This document shows positions 1 to 11,146 of a stretch of DNA of 64,000 nt, in pieces. How positions within the stretch are numbered: the stretch's first letter is position 1; each line of letters begins with the position of its first letter. This DNA is from Mesorhizobium_K marinum (lineage in GTDB: Bacteria; Pseudomonadota; Alphaproteobacteria; Rhizobiales; Rhizobiaceae), in the NCBI RefSeq assembly GCF_040813715.1, contig NZ_JBFOCH010000018.1. One strand, written 5' to 3'. The notes beneath the pieces were generated by a model. The model made no database searches and was not told where the DNA came from. It saw only the letters and a program-made list of their open reading frames with translations. The translations under genes were made by a program, and so were the position numbers.

Positions 1-2
1 TC

Positions 3-3000
3 GAGCCGATGAAGATCGGCGAGTTGTGGGCGCTGCCGTCGCTGCTGCGATTCGTCCTGATCGAGAACCTGCGACGCATCGCGGTGAGGGTGAACCGCGC
101 CCGGCGCATGCGCCAGATCGCCAACGAGGTGGCCGACCGTGTCCTGGCGACGCCGGACGGCGACGAAGACCTCGAGGTCCTGGCTCCCTATGCCGCGCAT
201 GCGCGCGACACGACCTTCGCGACGCAACTGCTCTACCGCCTGCGCGACGGCTCCCAGAATTCCGGCAAGGCGCTGAACTGGCTCGAAGTGGAACTGGAGG
301 GGTCCGGTTCCGACGCCGAAGAGATCATCATCCGGGAACACCAGACGCTGTCGGCCGGAAACGTGACGACCGGCAACATCGTGCGCGGGCTCAGGCTGAT
401 CAACGACATCGAATGGACCGACTGGTTCGAGGGCGTCAGCCGTATCGACGCGCTGCTGCGGGAGCGGTCGGACGTGGCGTCGCTCGATTTCGCCTCGCGC
501 GACCAGTACCGCCAGGCGATCGAGGATCTGGCGCGCCGGTCGGACCTGAGCGAGTTCGAGGTTGCCGAGAAAGCGATCGAACTCTCCGGATCCGCCGCCG
601 GGGATGCCCGCGTGGCCGCCGAGGCGGCGTCGTCGAACGACAATGTCGGCTTCTTCCTGGTCGGCTCGCGGCGCGAGGAACTGGAAGCTGCGATCGGCTA
701 CCGGCCGGGCTTCGGCATGCGCCTGGTGCGCGCCTTCCGCGCATCTGGCTGGGCTGGGATCGTCGTGCCGGTGTTCCTCATCACGCTCCTTCTGGTGGTC
801 ATGGCCGGCGCGGCGCTCAAGGCGATCGGCCTGGACGACTGGGCGGTAGCCCTGCTGCTCGTCCTGTTCGCCGTGCCGGCGAGCGAAGGCGCGCTCGGCA
901 TCTTCAACACGGTCGTCCTGCTCTTCCTGAAGCCGACGCGGCTGGTCGGCTACGAGTTCCGCGAAGGCGTGCCCGCCGAAGCCCGGACGCTTGTGGTCGT
1001 GCCGACCCTGATCGGCTCGCGCGACGACGTCGAGGACGCCGTGCGCAAGCTCGAGGTGCACCATCTCGCCAACATGATGGGCGAGGTACACTTCGCCGTG
1101 CTGTCCGACTGGACCGACAGCAAGGTCGAGCAGGACACGGCGGATGACGAGATCCTCGCCTTCGCCCAGGCTGAGATCGACAAGCTGAACCAGCGCTACC
1201 CGGTCAGCGGCGCGCCGCGCTTCTACCTGCTGCACCGGCGCCGCCTCTACAATCCCTCGCAACGCTGCTGGATGGGCTGGGAGCGCAAGCGCGGCAAGCT
1301 GCACGAGCTGAACCTCCTGCTGCGCGGCGATCCCGACACGACCTTCCTGCCGCCGCAGGCGCCGCTGCCGGAAGGCGTGGTGCACGTGATGACGCTCGAC
1401 GCCGACACGCGGATGATGCGCGACGCCGTCGACCGCCTGGTCGGCAAGCTCTGCCATCCGCTCAACCGGCCGGTCATCGAGGCCGGATCAGGGCGGGTCG
1501 TCGCCGGCTATTCCATCCTGCAGCCGCGCGTGACGCCGTCGCTGACCACCGGCGACGAGGCCTCGTTCCTGCAGCGCGTTTTCTCGGCCAACCGCGGCAT
1601 CGACCCGTACGTCTTCGCGGTGTCCGACCTCTACCAGGACGTCTATGGCGAGGGCTCGTTTACCGGCAAGGGCCTCTACCACATCGACGCCATGGAATCG
1701 GCGCTGGCCGGCCGCATCCCCGAGAACACCGTGCTCAGCCACGATTTGCTCGAAGGGGCGCTGGCGCGTTCGGCGCTGGTGACCGACGTCGAAGTGGTCG
1801 AAGACTATCCGACGCGCTATTCGGTCGACGCATCGCGCCAGCATCGCTGGGCCCGCGGCGACTGGCAGCTGCTCGGCTGCATCTTCGACCCGAAGTCGGG
1901 CGTGCCGGCCCTGTCGCGCTGGAAGATGGTGGACAATCTGCGCCGTTCGCTGACCCCGATCTTCTGGGTGATGGCGACCATCGCGGGCTGGGCGCTGCTG
2001 CCGTTCACGCAGGCCGCGCAGTGGCAGGCGCTGCTCCTTCTCGCCCTGTTCATGGCGCCGACCTTCGAGCTCGTCGATGCGATTCTGCCGAAGGGCAGGG
2101 AAGCGACCGTGCGCGGGCATTTCACCGCGCTCGCCCGCGACGTCGCCTTCGGCACCGCGCTGGTGGCGCTGCGGGTCGTCCTGATGGCGCACAACGCCTG
2201 GATGATGGGCGACGCCATCGTGCGCACGCTCTACCGCATGTTCGTCAGCCGCCAGAACCTGCTCGAATGGCGCACGGCCTCGCAGGCCTACAAGGCCGGC
2301 GACAACAGCCTCGGGTCCTACTACCGCATGATGTACGGTGCCGTCGTCATCGCCGTTGCGGGGCTCGCGATCGCGGTGCTCGCCGATTCCACCGGCGCCT
2401 TCGTCGGCTTCTTCTTCCTCGTTTTCTGGGCGGGTTCGCCCGCCTTCGCCTGGCTGATCAGCCGCTCGGCCGAGACCGAGGACAGGCTGTCCATCACGCC
2501 CGATGACAAGGCGCTCCTGCGCACGGTAGCGCGGCGCACCTGGGCCTATTTCGAGACCTTCGTCACGGCCGAGCACAACCATCTGCCGCCGGACAACTTC
2601 CAGGAACGGCCGCTGCCGGTGGTGGCGCCGCGCACCTCGCCGACCAACATCGGCGTCTACGTGCTCTCGGTGGTTTCGGCGCGCGACTTCGGCTGGATCA
2701 GCCTGGCCGACGCGGTCTCCCGCATCGAGGCCACGATGGACACCATCGAGGGGATGGAGCGCCACCGCGGCCATCTCTTCAACTGGTACGACACGATGAC
2801 GCTGCGCCCACTGCATCCGCTCTACGTGTCGAGCGTCGACAGCGGCAACCTGGCCGGCCATCTGGTGGCGGTCGCTGCGGCCTGCTCCGAATGGGCCGAG
2901 GCACCGTCGGTGCATCTCCAGGGCGACTTCGACGGCATCCTCGACTGCGTCACCATCCTCGAGGAAAGTCTGGCCGAGCTGCCGGACGACCGCAGGCAGC

Positions 3001-6000
3001 TGCGGCCGCTTCGCCAGCGGCTCCTGGACCGCATCGTCGGCATGCGCCGGGCGGTCGAGACCATCAAGACGCAACCCGAAATGGCGTCGATCCGGACGAT
3101 CAACCTGACCGTCCAGGCGAGCGAGGTGCGCAAGCTTGCCGCCGCGATCGACACCGAAGCCAAGTCGGCGCGCAGCGCGGTTCTCGCCGACTGGGCCGAC
3201 CGCCTGGCGGCGACCTGCGAGGCGCATGTCCAGGATGCCCACGGCGACGACCATGCCGTCGCCGCGCTCCGAAAGTCGCTGCTGTCGATCAGCCGGCGCT
3301 GCCGGCAATACGCCTTCGAGATGGACTTCTNCGCCCACGGCGACGACCACGCCGTCGCCGCGCTCCGAAAGTCGCTGCTGTCGATCAGCCGGCGCTGCCG
3401 GCAATACGCCTTCGAGATGGACTTCTCGTTCCTGATGCGCGTCGAGCGCAAGCTGTTGTCGATCGGCTACCGGGTCGAGGCGCACCAGCTGGACGAAAGC
3501 TGCTACGACCTGCTCGCCTCCGAGGCGCGGCTCACCAGCCTGTTCGGCATCGCCAAGGGCGACCTGCCCACCGAACACTGGTTCAGGCTCGGCCGGCCGC
3601 TGGTCGAGATCGGCTTCCGCGGCGCGCTGATGTCGTGGTCGGGTTCGATGTTCGAGTACCTGATGCCGCCGCTGGTGATGAAGGAGCCACAAGGCGGCAT
3701 CCTCAACCAGACCAGCCATCTCGTCATCAAGCGGCAGATGCAGTACGGGCGCCAGAAGCGCATCCCCTGGGGCATTTCGGAAGCCGCCTACAACGCGCGC
3801 GACCGCGAACTCACCTACCAGTACACCAATTTCGGTGTACCGGGCCTCGGGCTGAAGCGCGGGCTCGGCCAGAACACCGTGATCGCGCCCTACGCGACCG
3901 TGCTTGCCGCGCAGTTCATGCCGCGCGAGGCGGTGGTCAACCTCGAGCGCCTCCGAGACGCCGGCGCGCTCGGCCGCTACGGCTACCACGACGCCGTCGA
4001 CTACACGCCCGCGCGGGTGCCGGAAGGTACCGACCATCAGGTCGTCTACAACTACATGGCACACCATTCCGGCATGTCGATCGTGGCGGTCGCGAACGCC
4101 GTCTTCGAAGGCCGCATGCGCGACCGCTTCCACAGCGATCCGGTCATCGAGGCGGCGGAGCTGCTGCTGCAGGAGAAGGCGCCGCGCGATATTCCGGTGG
4201 CCACCGTGCGCACCGAGGCCGACGAACGCGTCAAGGGCGTCGCCGTCGAGGAGAGCGCGGACACGCGGCTGGTCCTGAATCCGGCTCTGGCGCTGCGCTC
4301 GACCAGCCTGATGTCGAACGGCCGCTATTCGGTGATGGTGACGGCGGCAGGCTCCGGCTACAGCCGCTGGGGCGAGCAGGCCGTCACGCGCTGGCAGCCG
4401 GACCCGACGGAGGACCGGCTCGGCGCCTACATCTTCCTGCGCGACGTGGCGACCAACGACTGGTGGTCGGCGACGGCCGATCCGAAGGCCGCGCCGGGCG
4501 AGACCTGCCAGACGCTGTTCTGCGACGACAAGGCGACCTTCATCAAGTCGGTCGGCTCGCTGCGGAGCGAGGTGGAGTACATCGTCGCCTCCGAAGCCAA
4601 TGGCGAGGCGCGCCGGATCACCATCATCAACGACGGCGCCACAGACCGCATGATCGAGGTGACGTCGTTTGCCGAACTCGTGCTCGCGCCCGAGGCGAGC
4701 GACAATGCCCACCCCGCCTTCTCAAAGATGTTCGTCGAGACGGAAATCGCGCCCGACCGCAATGCGATCTACGCCGAGCGCAGGAAGCGCGCCGCCGGCG
4801 ACCCGGACATCGCCGCCGTGCACTTCGTCACCGATCCAGCCGGCGTGCGCGATCCCGAGGCCGAGACCGACCGGCGCGCCTTCATCGGGCGCGGGCGCAC
4901 GATTGCCGATCCGGCGGCCTTCGACCCCGAGGCGAAGCTGGCCGGCAATCACGGTTTCACGCTCGACCCGGTGATGTCGCTGCGCCGGCGCGTGCGGGTG
5001 CGGGCGAACAAGAAGGTTTCGCTGACGTTCTGGACGCTGGTGGGCAGCAACCGCGCCGAACTCGAATCCGCCGTAGGCCGCTTCGACCACCCCGAAGGAT
5101 TCCAGCGCCAGGCGATGCTGGCCTGGACGCGCAGCCAGGTGCAGACGCGCCACCTCGGCCTCAGCCTGGCCGACGCGGCGAACGTGCAGAAGATGGCGTC
5201 CTACCTCATCTATCCGGATCCCTTCCTGCGCCAGCCGCCCGAGACGATCGCGGCCGGCCTCGGCCGGCAATCGTCGCTGTGGCCGATGAGCATTTCGGGC
5301 GACTTCCCGATCTTCGTGCTGCGCATCGGCGACGTCGCCGACCTCGAGATCGTGGCGAGCGCGCTGCGCTACCAGGAATATCTGCGCGCGAGGGGCCTGA
5401 TGGCCGACTTCGTCATCGTCAACGAACAGGCGTCCTCCTACGTGCAGGACCTGCAGCAGGCGATCGAGCAGCTGTGCGAGAACAGCCGCCTGCGCGGCAC
5501 CGAACTCGGGCCTCGCCAGCACATCTTCGCGGTGCGCCGCGACCTCATGGACGACCATTCCTACAAGACCCTGCTCGCCGTGGCGCGCGTCGTCCTGCAT
5601 ACCCGCAACGGCAGCATCTTCGACCAGGTCGAGCGTGCCGAGGCGGCGGCGCTCGCCGCCCGCGACCAGGCGAAGGCCGCGGTTGCGGAAACGGCCGAAG
5701 CGGCCGGGCAGGGCGCGCCACAGCCAGTTGTTCTGCCGCGCCCCGGCAATGCCCCGGCACTGGATGGCGGCGGTCTCGACCGCTGGAACGGTTTCGGCGG
5801 CTTCGACCGCGATGGCCGCGACTACGTGGTGCGGCTGGATGGCGGGCGCTCGACGCCGCATCCCTGGATCAACGTCATCTCCAACAGCGCCTTCNTCCGG
5901 CGCCCGATGGCGAGGGCCTCGACCGCTGGAACGGTTTCGGCGGCTTCGACCGCGACGGCCGCGACTACGTGGTGCGGCTGGATGGCGGGCGCTCGACGCC

Positions 6001-8314
6001 GCATCCCTGGATCAACGTCATCTCCAACAGCGCCTTCGGCTTCCACACCTCCGCCGAGGGGGCGTCGTTCACCTGGAGCCGCAACAGCCGCGACTTCCAA
6101 CTCACGCCGTGGTCGAACGATCCCGTCACCAACAGGCCGGGCGAGGCGATCTACCTCTACGACCATGCCGGCGGTCGGGTGTTCTCGCCGTTCGCCGCGG
6201 TGGCGCGCGACCCGTCAACGCGCTACGAGGCCCGTCACGGGCAGGGCTTCTCGAAGTTTACCGCGCGGCGCGGACCGCTGACGGTGGCGCTCACGCAGAT
6301 CGTCGATCCCGCCGATCCGGTGAAGCTCTCGCGCCTGGCCATCCGAAACGCCGGGCCGGTCCCTGCGAAGCTCAGGGTGTACGGCTATGTCGAATGGGTG
6401 CTCGGCAACAATCGCGGCAGGTCGGCGCCCACCATCGTTCCCGCCCTCGACGCCGCCACCGGCGCGCTGCTGGCGCGCAACCCCTACAGCCTCGACAACG
6501 GCGACCGCGTATCCTTCCTGGCGACCGACGGCCCGGCGCAGTCGCTGACCGCCGACCGTGCCGAATTCATAGGCCGCGGCGGTTCCGTCGACATGCCGGC
6601 GACGGTTGCGGCAGGCGCCACGCTGTCCGGCAGGGTCGAGGCGGGCACCGACCCCTGCGCGGCTATCGCGCGCGACATCGAGGTTTCGCCCGGCGGCGAG
6701 GTCAGCCTGCTCTGGCTGCTCGGCGACGCCGGCTCCCAGGAAGAAGCGTCGGCCCTCGTCGAGAAGCATCGCGCCGCGGATTTTTCGACGCGGCTGGAGG
6801 AGAACGAAGCGGAATGGCGCGGCTTCCTCGACACGCTGCAGGTGAAGACGCCTGACGGCGCCTTCGACGCGATGGTCAACCATTGGCTGCCCTATCAGAG
6901 CCTCGCCTGCCGCATTCGCGCGCGCTCGGCCTTCTACCAGGCGAGTGGGGCGTTCGGTTTCCGCGACCAGTTGCAGGACACGCTGGCGCTTCTGCTTCAC
7001 GATCCGAAGCTCGCCCGTGAGCAGATCCTGAACGCAGCCCGCCGGCAGTTCGCGGAGGGCGACGTCCAGCACTGGTGGCTGCCGCGCACCGGCGCCGGCG
7101 TGCGCACCATCATCTCCGACGATGTCGTCTGGCTGGCCTATGCCGTCCACCGCTACATGCGGGTCACCGGCGACGACACGCTGCTGGCCGAAGAGGTTCC
7201 CTTCATCAAGGGCGAGCCGCTGCAGCCCGGCCAGCACGATGCCTTCTTCACGCCCGAGGTGACCGAAAAGACGGCCAGCATCTACGATCATTGCGTCAAG
7301 GCGCTCGACCTCGCCGTCAAGCGCACCAGCGCGAACGGCCTGCCGCTGATCCTCGGCGGCGACTGGAACGACGGCATGAACCGTGTCGGCGAGGAGGGCC
7401 GGGGCGAGAGCGTGTGGCTCGGCTGGTTCCTCCTGAAGACGCTCGGCAACTTCATCGCCATCGCGAAGGCGAGGGGTGACGCCAAGCGCGCCAAGGCATG
7501 GGACAAGCACGCCCGCCGGCTCAAGCAGGCGCTCGAGAACGCCGCCTGGGACGGCGAGTGGTACCGGCGCGGCAGCTATGACGACGGCACGCCGCTCGGC
7601 TCGCGCCAGTCCGACGAGTGCCAGATCGATTCGATCGCGCAGTCGTGGAGCGTGATGTCGGAAGGCGGCGATCCGGTGCGCTCGCGAACCGCGATGGAGG
7701 CCGCGTCCGCGCGCCTGGTCGACGGCGAGCTGAAGCTGATCAAGCTGTTCACGCCGCCGTTCCACGACACCGGCAAGGAGCCGGGCTACATCAAGAGCTA
7801 TCCGCCGGGCGTGCGCGAGAACGGCGGACAGTACACCCACGCGGCGACCTGGTTCGTCATCGCGCTCGCCGAGATGGGCAAGGTCGACGACGCCTGGCGC
7901 TGCTATTCGATGCTCAACCCGGTCAACCACGCCCTCGACGAACAGGCGGCCGAGCAGTACCGGACCGAACCCTATGTCGTCGCCGCCGACATCTATTCGG
8001 CACCCGACAAGGGCGGTCGCGGGGGCTGGACCTGGTACACGGGGTCGGCGGGCTGGATGTACCGCGCGGCGGTGGAGAGCATCCTCGGCATCCGGCGGCA
8101 AGGGAACCGCCTGTCGGTGAAGCCGGCGCTTCCCGGCCACTGGGACGGCTACGAGGCGACGCTGCGCCTCGACGCCGCCGTCTACCGGATCAGTGTGCGG
8201 CGCGAAAAGAATGCGGGTCCGGCGATCGAGATCGACGGCCAGAGGCAGGCCGGTTCGACGCTCGAGCTCGGCCGGACCGGGGAGGTCGCCGTTACAGTAT
8301 TCGTGCCCGTCTGA
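3..8314 (+). CDS. ndvB: Cyclic beta-1,2-glucan synthase, 5' partial, interrupted by two assembly gaps
   Basis: This is the very large inner-membrane enzyme that builds cyclic beta-1,2-glucan from UDP-glucose in the rhizobial periplasm pathway. The frame is already open at base 3, and the first Met (base 9) lies inside a conserved stretch, so the N-terminal part of the roughly 2,800-residue protein is cut off. Visible order: hydrophobic segments, a family-84 glycosyltransferase region with DADT (about 1398) and RQHRWARGDW (about 1837), further membrane segments to about 2470, a glycoamylase-like domain containing VYNYMAHHSGMSI (about 4046), and a C-terminal GH94-like phosphorylase domain with GDWNDGMNR (about 7360). 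The N at 3331 carries a 94-bp in-frame duplication. The N at 5895 carries a duplication offset by 143 bp, so reading moves from frame 3 to frame 2. Both are contig overlaps, and the real gene is presumably intact. The exporter gene ndvA follows after 233 bp. Confidence 0.95.
3237..3426. repeat. Contig-overlap duplication around N 3331
   Basis: Bases 3237-3330 recur at 3333-3426 (94 bp) with one T/C difference (ccatgcc versus ccacgcc). The offset of 96 bp keeps the ndvB frame and adds a false 32-residue repeat. It is an assembly artefact. Confidence 0.9.
5775..6037. repeat. Contig-overlap duplication around N 5895
   Basis: About 120 bp ending at 5894 recur ending at 6037. The offset is 143 bp, which is not a multiple of three and shifts the ndvB frame. 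At least one silent T/C difference (gatggcc versus gacggcc) separates the copies. Confidence 0.9.
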
Positions 8315-8535
8315 ACTTGCGAAATAAATCACATTATCGGCTGCGGCCGCCATCATTTCGCCGCAAGCCTGCCATTTTTGCTGAAATCTCAATCCGTTAG
8401 GAGATCACGCGACGTAACGGTCCGTTTCTGTTTGTTGTTCGGCGAATCGGAACGGAACCTTTCGCGGCGCATTGTGTTGCCGTCCAAGCCCGGCTACCAA
8501 TTCTCCCATGGTGCGATGCACAATTTTTCGATGAC

Positions 8536-8550
8536 GAGGTAATTGCGTTG
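8536..8550 (+). promoter_or_regulatory. Ribosome binding site and TTG start of ndvA
   Basis: GAGGT at 8536-8540 lies seven bases before TTG at 8548. No ATG gives the conserved N-terminus beginning MSLFEIYWRALRYLG, so the TTG is taken as the start. The rest of the 8315-8547 gap holds no clear terminator or promoter match. Confidence 0.65.
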
Positions 8551-10320
8551 TCTTTGTTCGAAATTTACTGGAGGGCACTCCGGTATCTCGGGGCAGACAG
8601 GAGGCGGGTTGCCTTCATCTGCGGCGCCAACGTCGTCCTGGCGATGGTGACGATCGCCGAACCGGTGCTCTTCGGACGCATCATCGACGCCATCTCGGAC
8701 AAGGCCAACGTGGTGCCGACGCTCGCGCTCTGGGCCGGCCTCGGCGTCTTCAACATCGTCGCCTTCGTGCTGGTCGCGCGCGGCGCCGACCGGATCGCGC
8801 ATGCCCGCCGCGCCGGCGTTCTGTGCGACGCCTTCGAACGCGTCATCACCATGCCGCTCGCCTGGCACCACGAACGCGGCACGTCCAACACGCTGCACAC
8901 CATGCTGAGGGCCGTGGAGGCGCTGTTCGCGCTCTGGCTCGAATTCATGCGCCAGCACCTGTCGACCTTCGTCGCGCTCGTGCTCCTGGTGCCGACTGCG
9001 CTGTCGCTGGACGTGCGCATGTCGATGGTGCTTCTGGTGCTCGGCGTGCTCTACGTGGCGATCGGTCGGCTGGTCATGCTCAAGACCACCGAGGGCCAGA
9101 AGTCGGTGGAGCGGCACTACCACACCGTTTTCAGCCACGTGACGGATTCGGTCGGCAACGTCGCCGTCCTGCAGAGCTACAACCGCATCGGGCATGAGGC
9201 CGAGGCGCTCAGGAGCCACGTCCGGTCGCTGCTGTCGGCGCAGAACCCGGTGCTCGACTGGTGGGCGCTGGCCAGCGCGCTGCACCGCCTGTCCTCAACC
9301 ATCTCGATGATGGTGGTCCTGCTCATCGGCGCATTGCTGGTCTCGCGCGGCGAACTCAGGATCGGCGACATCGTCGCCTTCACCGGCTTTGCCGCGCTGT
9401 TGATAAGCCGGCTCGACCAGGTCTCCAACTTCGTCAACCAGGTGTTCGAGGCGCGGGTGAAGCTCGAGGATTTCTACCGCATCGAGGACGCGTCGGCCGC
9501 CGCCCGGGAGCCGGCCGGGCTGCTCGAACTCGACCGTGTCGCGGGCCGTGTCCGTTTCGAGGACGTCTCCTTCCGCTTCCCGAACTCGGGGCAGGGCGTC
9601 GCCGACATCTCCTTCGAGGTCGAGGCCGGGCAGACGATTGCCATCGTCGGCCCCACCGGTTCCGGCAAGACGACCCTCATCAACCTGCTGCAGCGCGTGC
9701 ATTCCCCGCAGGCGGGCCGCATCCTCGTCGACGGCGTCGACATCGCCGACGTCACCCGAAAGTCGCTGCGCCAGCAGATCGCGACGGTGTTCCAGGACGC
9801 CGGCCTGTTCAACCGGTCGATCGAGGAGAACATCCGGATCGGCCGCGCCGGCGCAGTCAACGACGAGGTGCACGCCGCAGCCGAGGCCGCAGCCGCGCAC
9901 GATTTCATCCTGGCCAAGAGCGACGGCTACGATACCGCCGCCGGCGAACGCGGCAGCCAGCTTTCCGGCGGCGAGCGGCAGCGCATCGCGATCGCGCGGG
10001 CGATCCTGAAGGATTCGCCGATCCTGGTGCTCGACGAGGCGACCAGCGCGCTCGATGTCGAGACCGAGGCGCGCGTCAAGGAGGCGATCGACCGCCTGCG
10101 CCAGGGCCGCACCACCTTCATCATCGCGCACCGCCTGACCACCGTACGCGACGCCGACCTCGTCGTCTTCCTCGACAATGGCAGGATCGTCGAAATGGGC
10201 GGGTTCAACGAGCTTTCCGCCCGCAACGGGCGGTTTGCCGGCCTGCTGCGCGCTGGCGGTCTCCTGACCGACGACGAGGTGCGCCGCCTGGCCAGGGTGG
10301 CGGTCGAGGAAGCGGCCTGA
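8548..10320 (+). CDS. ndvA: Cyclic beta-1,2-glucan ABC exporter NdvA
   Basis: This 590-residue half-transporter fuses an ABC exporter membrane domain (about residues 1-310, six helices) to an ATPase domain. It is known to move cyclic beta-1,2-glucan from cytoplasm to periplasm, and it acts as a homodimer. Walker A GPTGSGKTT begins at residue 368, the signature LSGGERQR at 472, and the Walker B stretch ILVLDEATSALD at about 492. The N-terminal sequence and the GTSNTLHTMLRAVEALFALW segment are typical of NdvA/ChvA rather than of MsbA. It follows the synthase ndvB on the same strand, so product formation and export are encoded together. Translation starts at TTG. Confidence 0.96.
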   Translation: MSLFEIYWRALRYLGADRRRVAFICGANVVLAMVTIAEPVLFGRIIDAISDKANVVPTLALWAGLGVFNIVAFVLVARGADRIAHARRAGVLCDAFERVITMPLAWHHERGTSNTLHTMLRAVEALFALWLEFMRQHLSTFVALVLLVPTALSLDVRMSMVLLVLGVLYVAIGRLVMLKTTEGQKSVERHYHTVFSHVTDSVGNVAVLQSYNRIGHEAEALRSHVRSLLSAQNPVLDWWALASALHRLSSTISMMVVLLIGALLVSRGELRIGDIVAFTGFAALLISRLDQVSNFVNQVFEARVKLEDFYRIEDASAAAREPAGLLELDRVAGRVRFEDVSFRFPNSGQGVADISFEVEAGQTIAIVGPTGSGKTTLINLLQRVHSPQAGRILVDGVDIADVTRKSLRQQIATVFQDAGLFNRSIEENIRIGRAGAVNDEVHAAAEAAAAHDFILAKSDGYDTAAGERGSQLSGGERQRIAIARAILKDSPILVLDEATSALDVETEARVKEAIDRLRQGRTTFIIAHRLTTVRDADLVVFLDNGRIVEMGGFNELSARNGRFAGLLRAGGLLTDDEVRRLARVAVEEAA

Positions 10321-10381
10321 CGCGGCGATGCGGCGCTTGGCGCGATTGCGGCGGCCCGTCGCCGGGTCTATGTAACGCGCG

Positions 10382-11146
10382 ATGAGCGAAACCAGCCAGA
10401 GCGCCCGGCGCCTTTCCGACCTCGCCAACCCGACCCGGTTCCTGGCGCTGGCGGACCGCGTGCTGCCGTGGCTGGCCGCGGCCAGCGCCCTGGTGCTTGC
10501 CGCCGGGCTCTATCTCGCCTTCGCCGCTCCCGCCGACTACCAGCAGGGCATCACGGTCAGGATCATGTACATCCACGTGCCCTTCGCGTGGCTGTCGATG
10601 TTCTGCTACTCGCTGATGGCGCTTTCGGCGCTGGGCACGCTGGTCTGGCGCCATCCGCTTGCCGACGTCGCCTTGAAGGCTGCCGCCCCGATCGGCGCGG
10701 TCTTTACCGCGCTGGCGCTCGCCACCGGCTCGATCTGGGGCAAGCCGATGTGGGGCACATGGTGGGTCTGGGACGCCCGGCTGACCTCGGTGTTCGTGCT
10801 CTTCCTGATGTATCTCGGCATCCTCGCCCTGACCCGCGCGCTCGACGACCCGTCGCGATCCGCCCGCGCCGCCGCCATCATCACGCTGGTCGGCTTCATC
10901 AACATTCCGATCATCAAGTTTTCGGTCGACTGGTGGAACACGCTGCACCAGCCGGCGTCGGTATTCCGCCTCGACGGGCCGACCATCGATCCCTCGATGC
11001 TGCGGCCGCTGATGGTGATGGCGGTCGGCTTCACGCTGCTCTTCATGACGCTGCACGTCGCCTCGATGCGCACCGAGATCTACCGCCGCCGCGTCATCGC
11101 CATGCGCCAGATCGCGGCGCGGCGGGCGGAGCGGGGCCAGGGCTGA
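10382..11146 (+). CDS. ccmC: Heme exporter/handling protein CcmC (cytochrome c maturation)
   Basis: This 254-residue protein has about six membrane helices and the tryptophan-rich heme-handling motif WGTWWVWDARLTS. CcmC presents heme to CcmE in system I cytochrome c biogenesis on the periplasmic face. The usual partners ccmA and ccmB upstream and ccmD and ccmG downstream are missing. ndvA lies 61 bp upstream, and the convergent selO gene begins at the base after the ccmC stop codon. It therefore appears as a solitary ccmC. The start ATG at 10382 gives a normal length. Confidence 0.93.
   Translation: MSETSQSARRLSDLANPTRFLALADRVLPWLAAASALVLAAGLYLAFAAPADYQQGITVRIMYIHVPFAWLSMFCYSLMALSALGTLVWRHPLADVALKAAAPIGAVFTALALATGSIWGKPMWGTWWVWDARLTSVFVLFLMYLGILALTRALDDPSRSARAAAIITLVGFINIPIIKFSVDWWNTLHQPASVFRLDGPTIDPSMLRPLMVMAVGFTLLFMTLHVASMRTEIYRRRVIAMRQIAARRAERGQG

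Noticed and set aside
1488..4712. Long minus-strand open frame of over 1,000 codons opposite ndvB
   Set aside because: It lies on the opposite strand of a well-conserved gene. It is the usual open shadow frame of GC-rich DNA and has no family features.
3237..6037. Repeated peptide segments in ndvB as a real domain duplication
   Set aside because: Each repeat abuts an N and matches a contig overlap; one even changes frame. The protein family has no such repeat.
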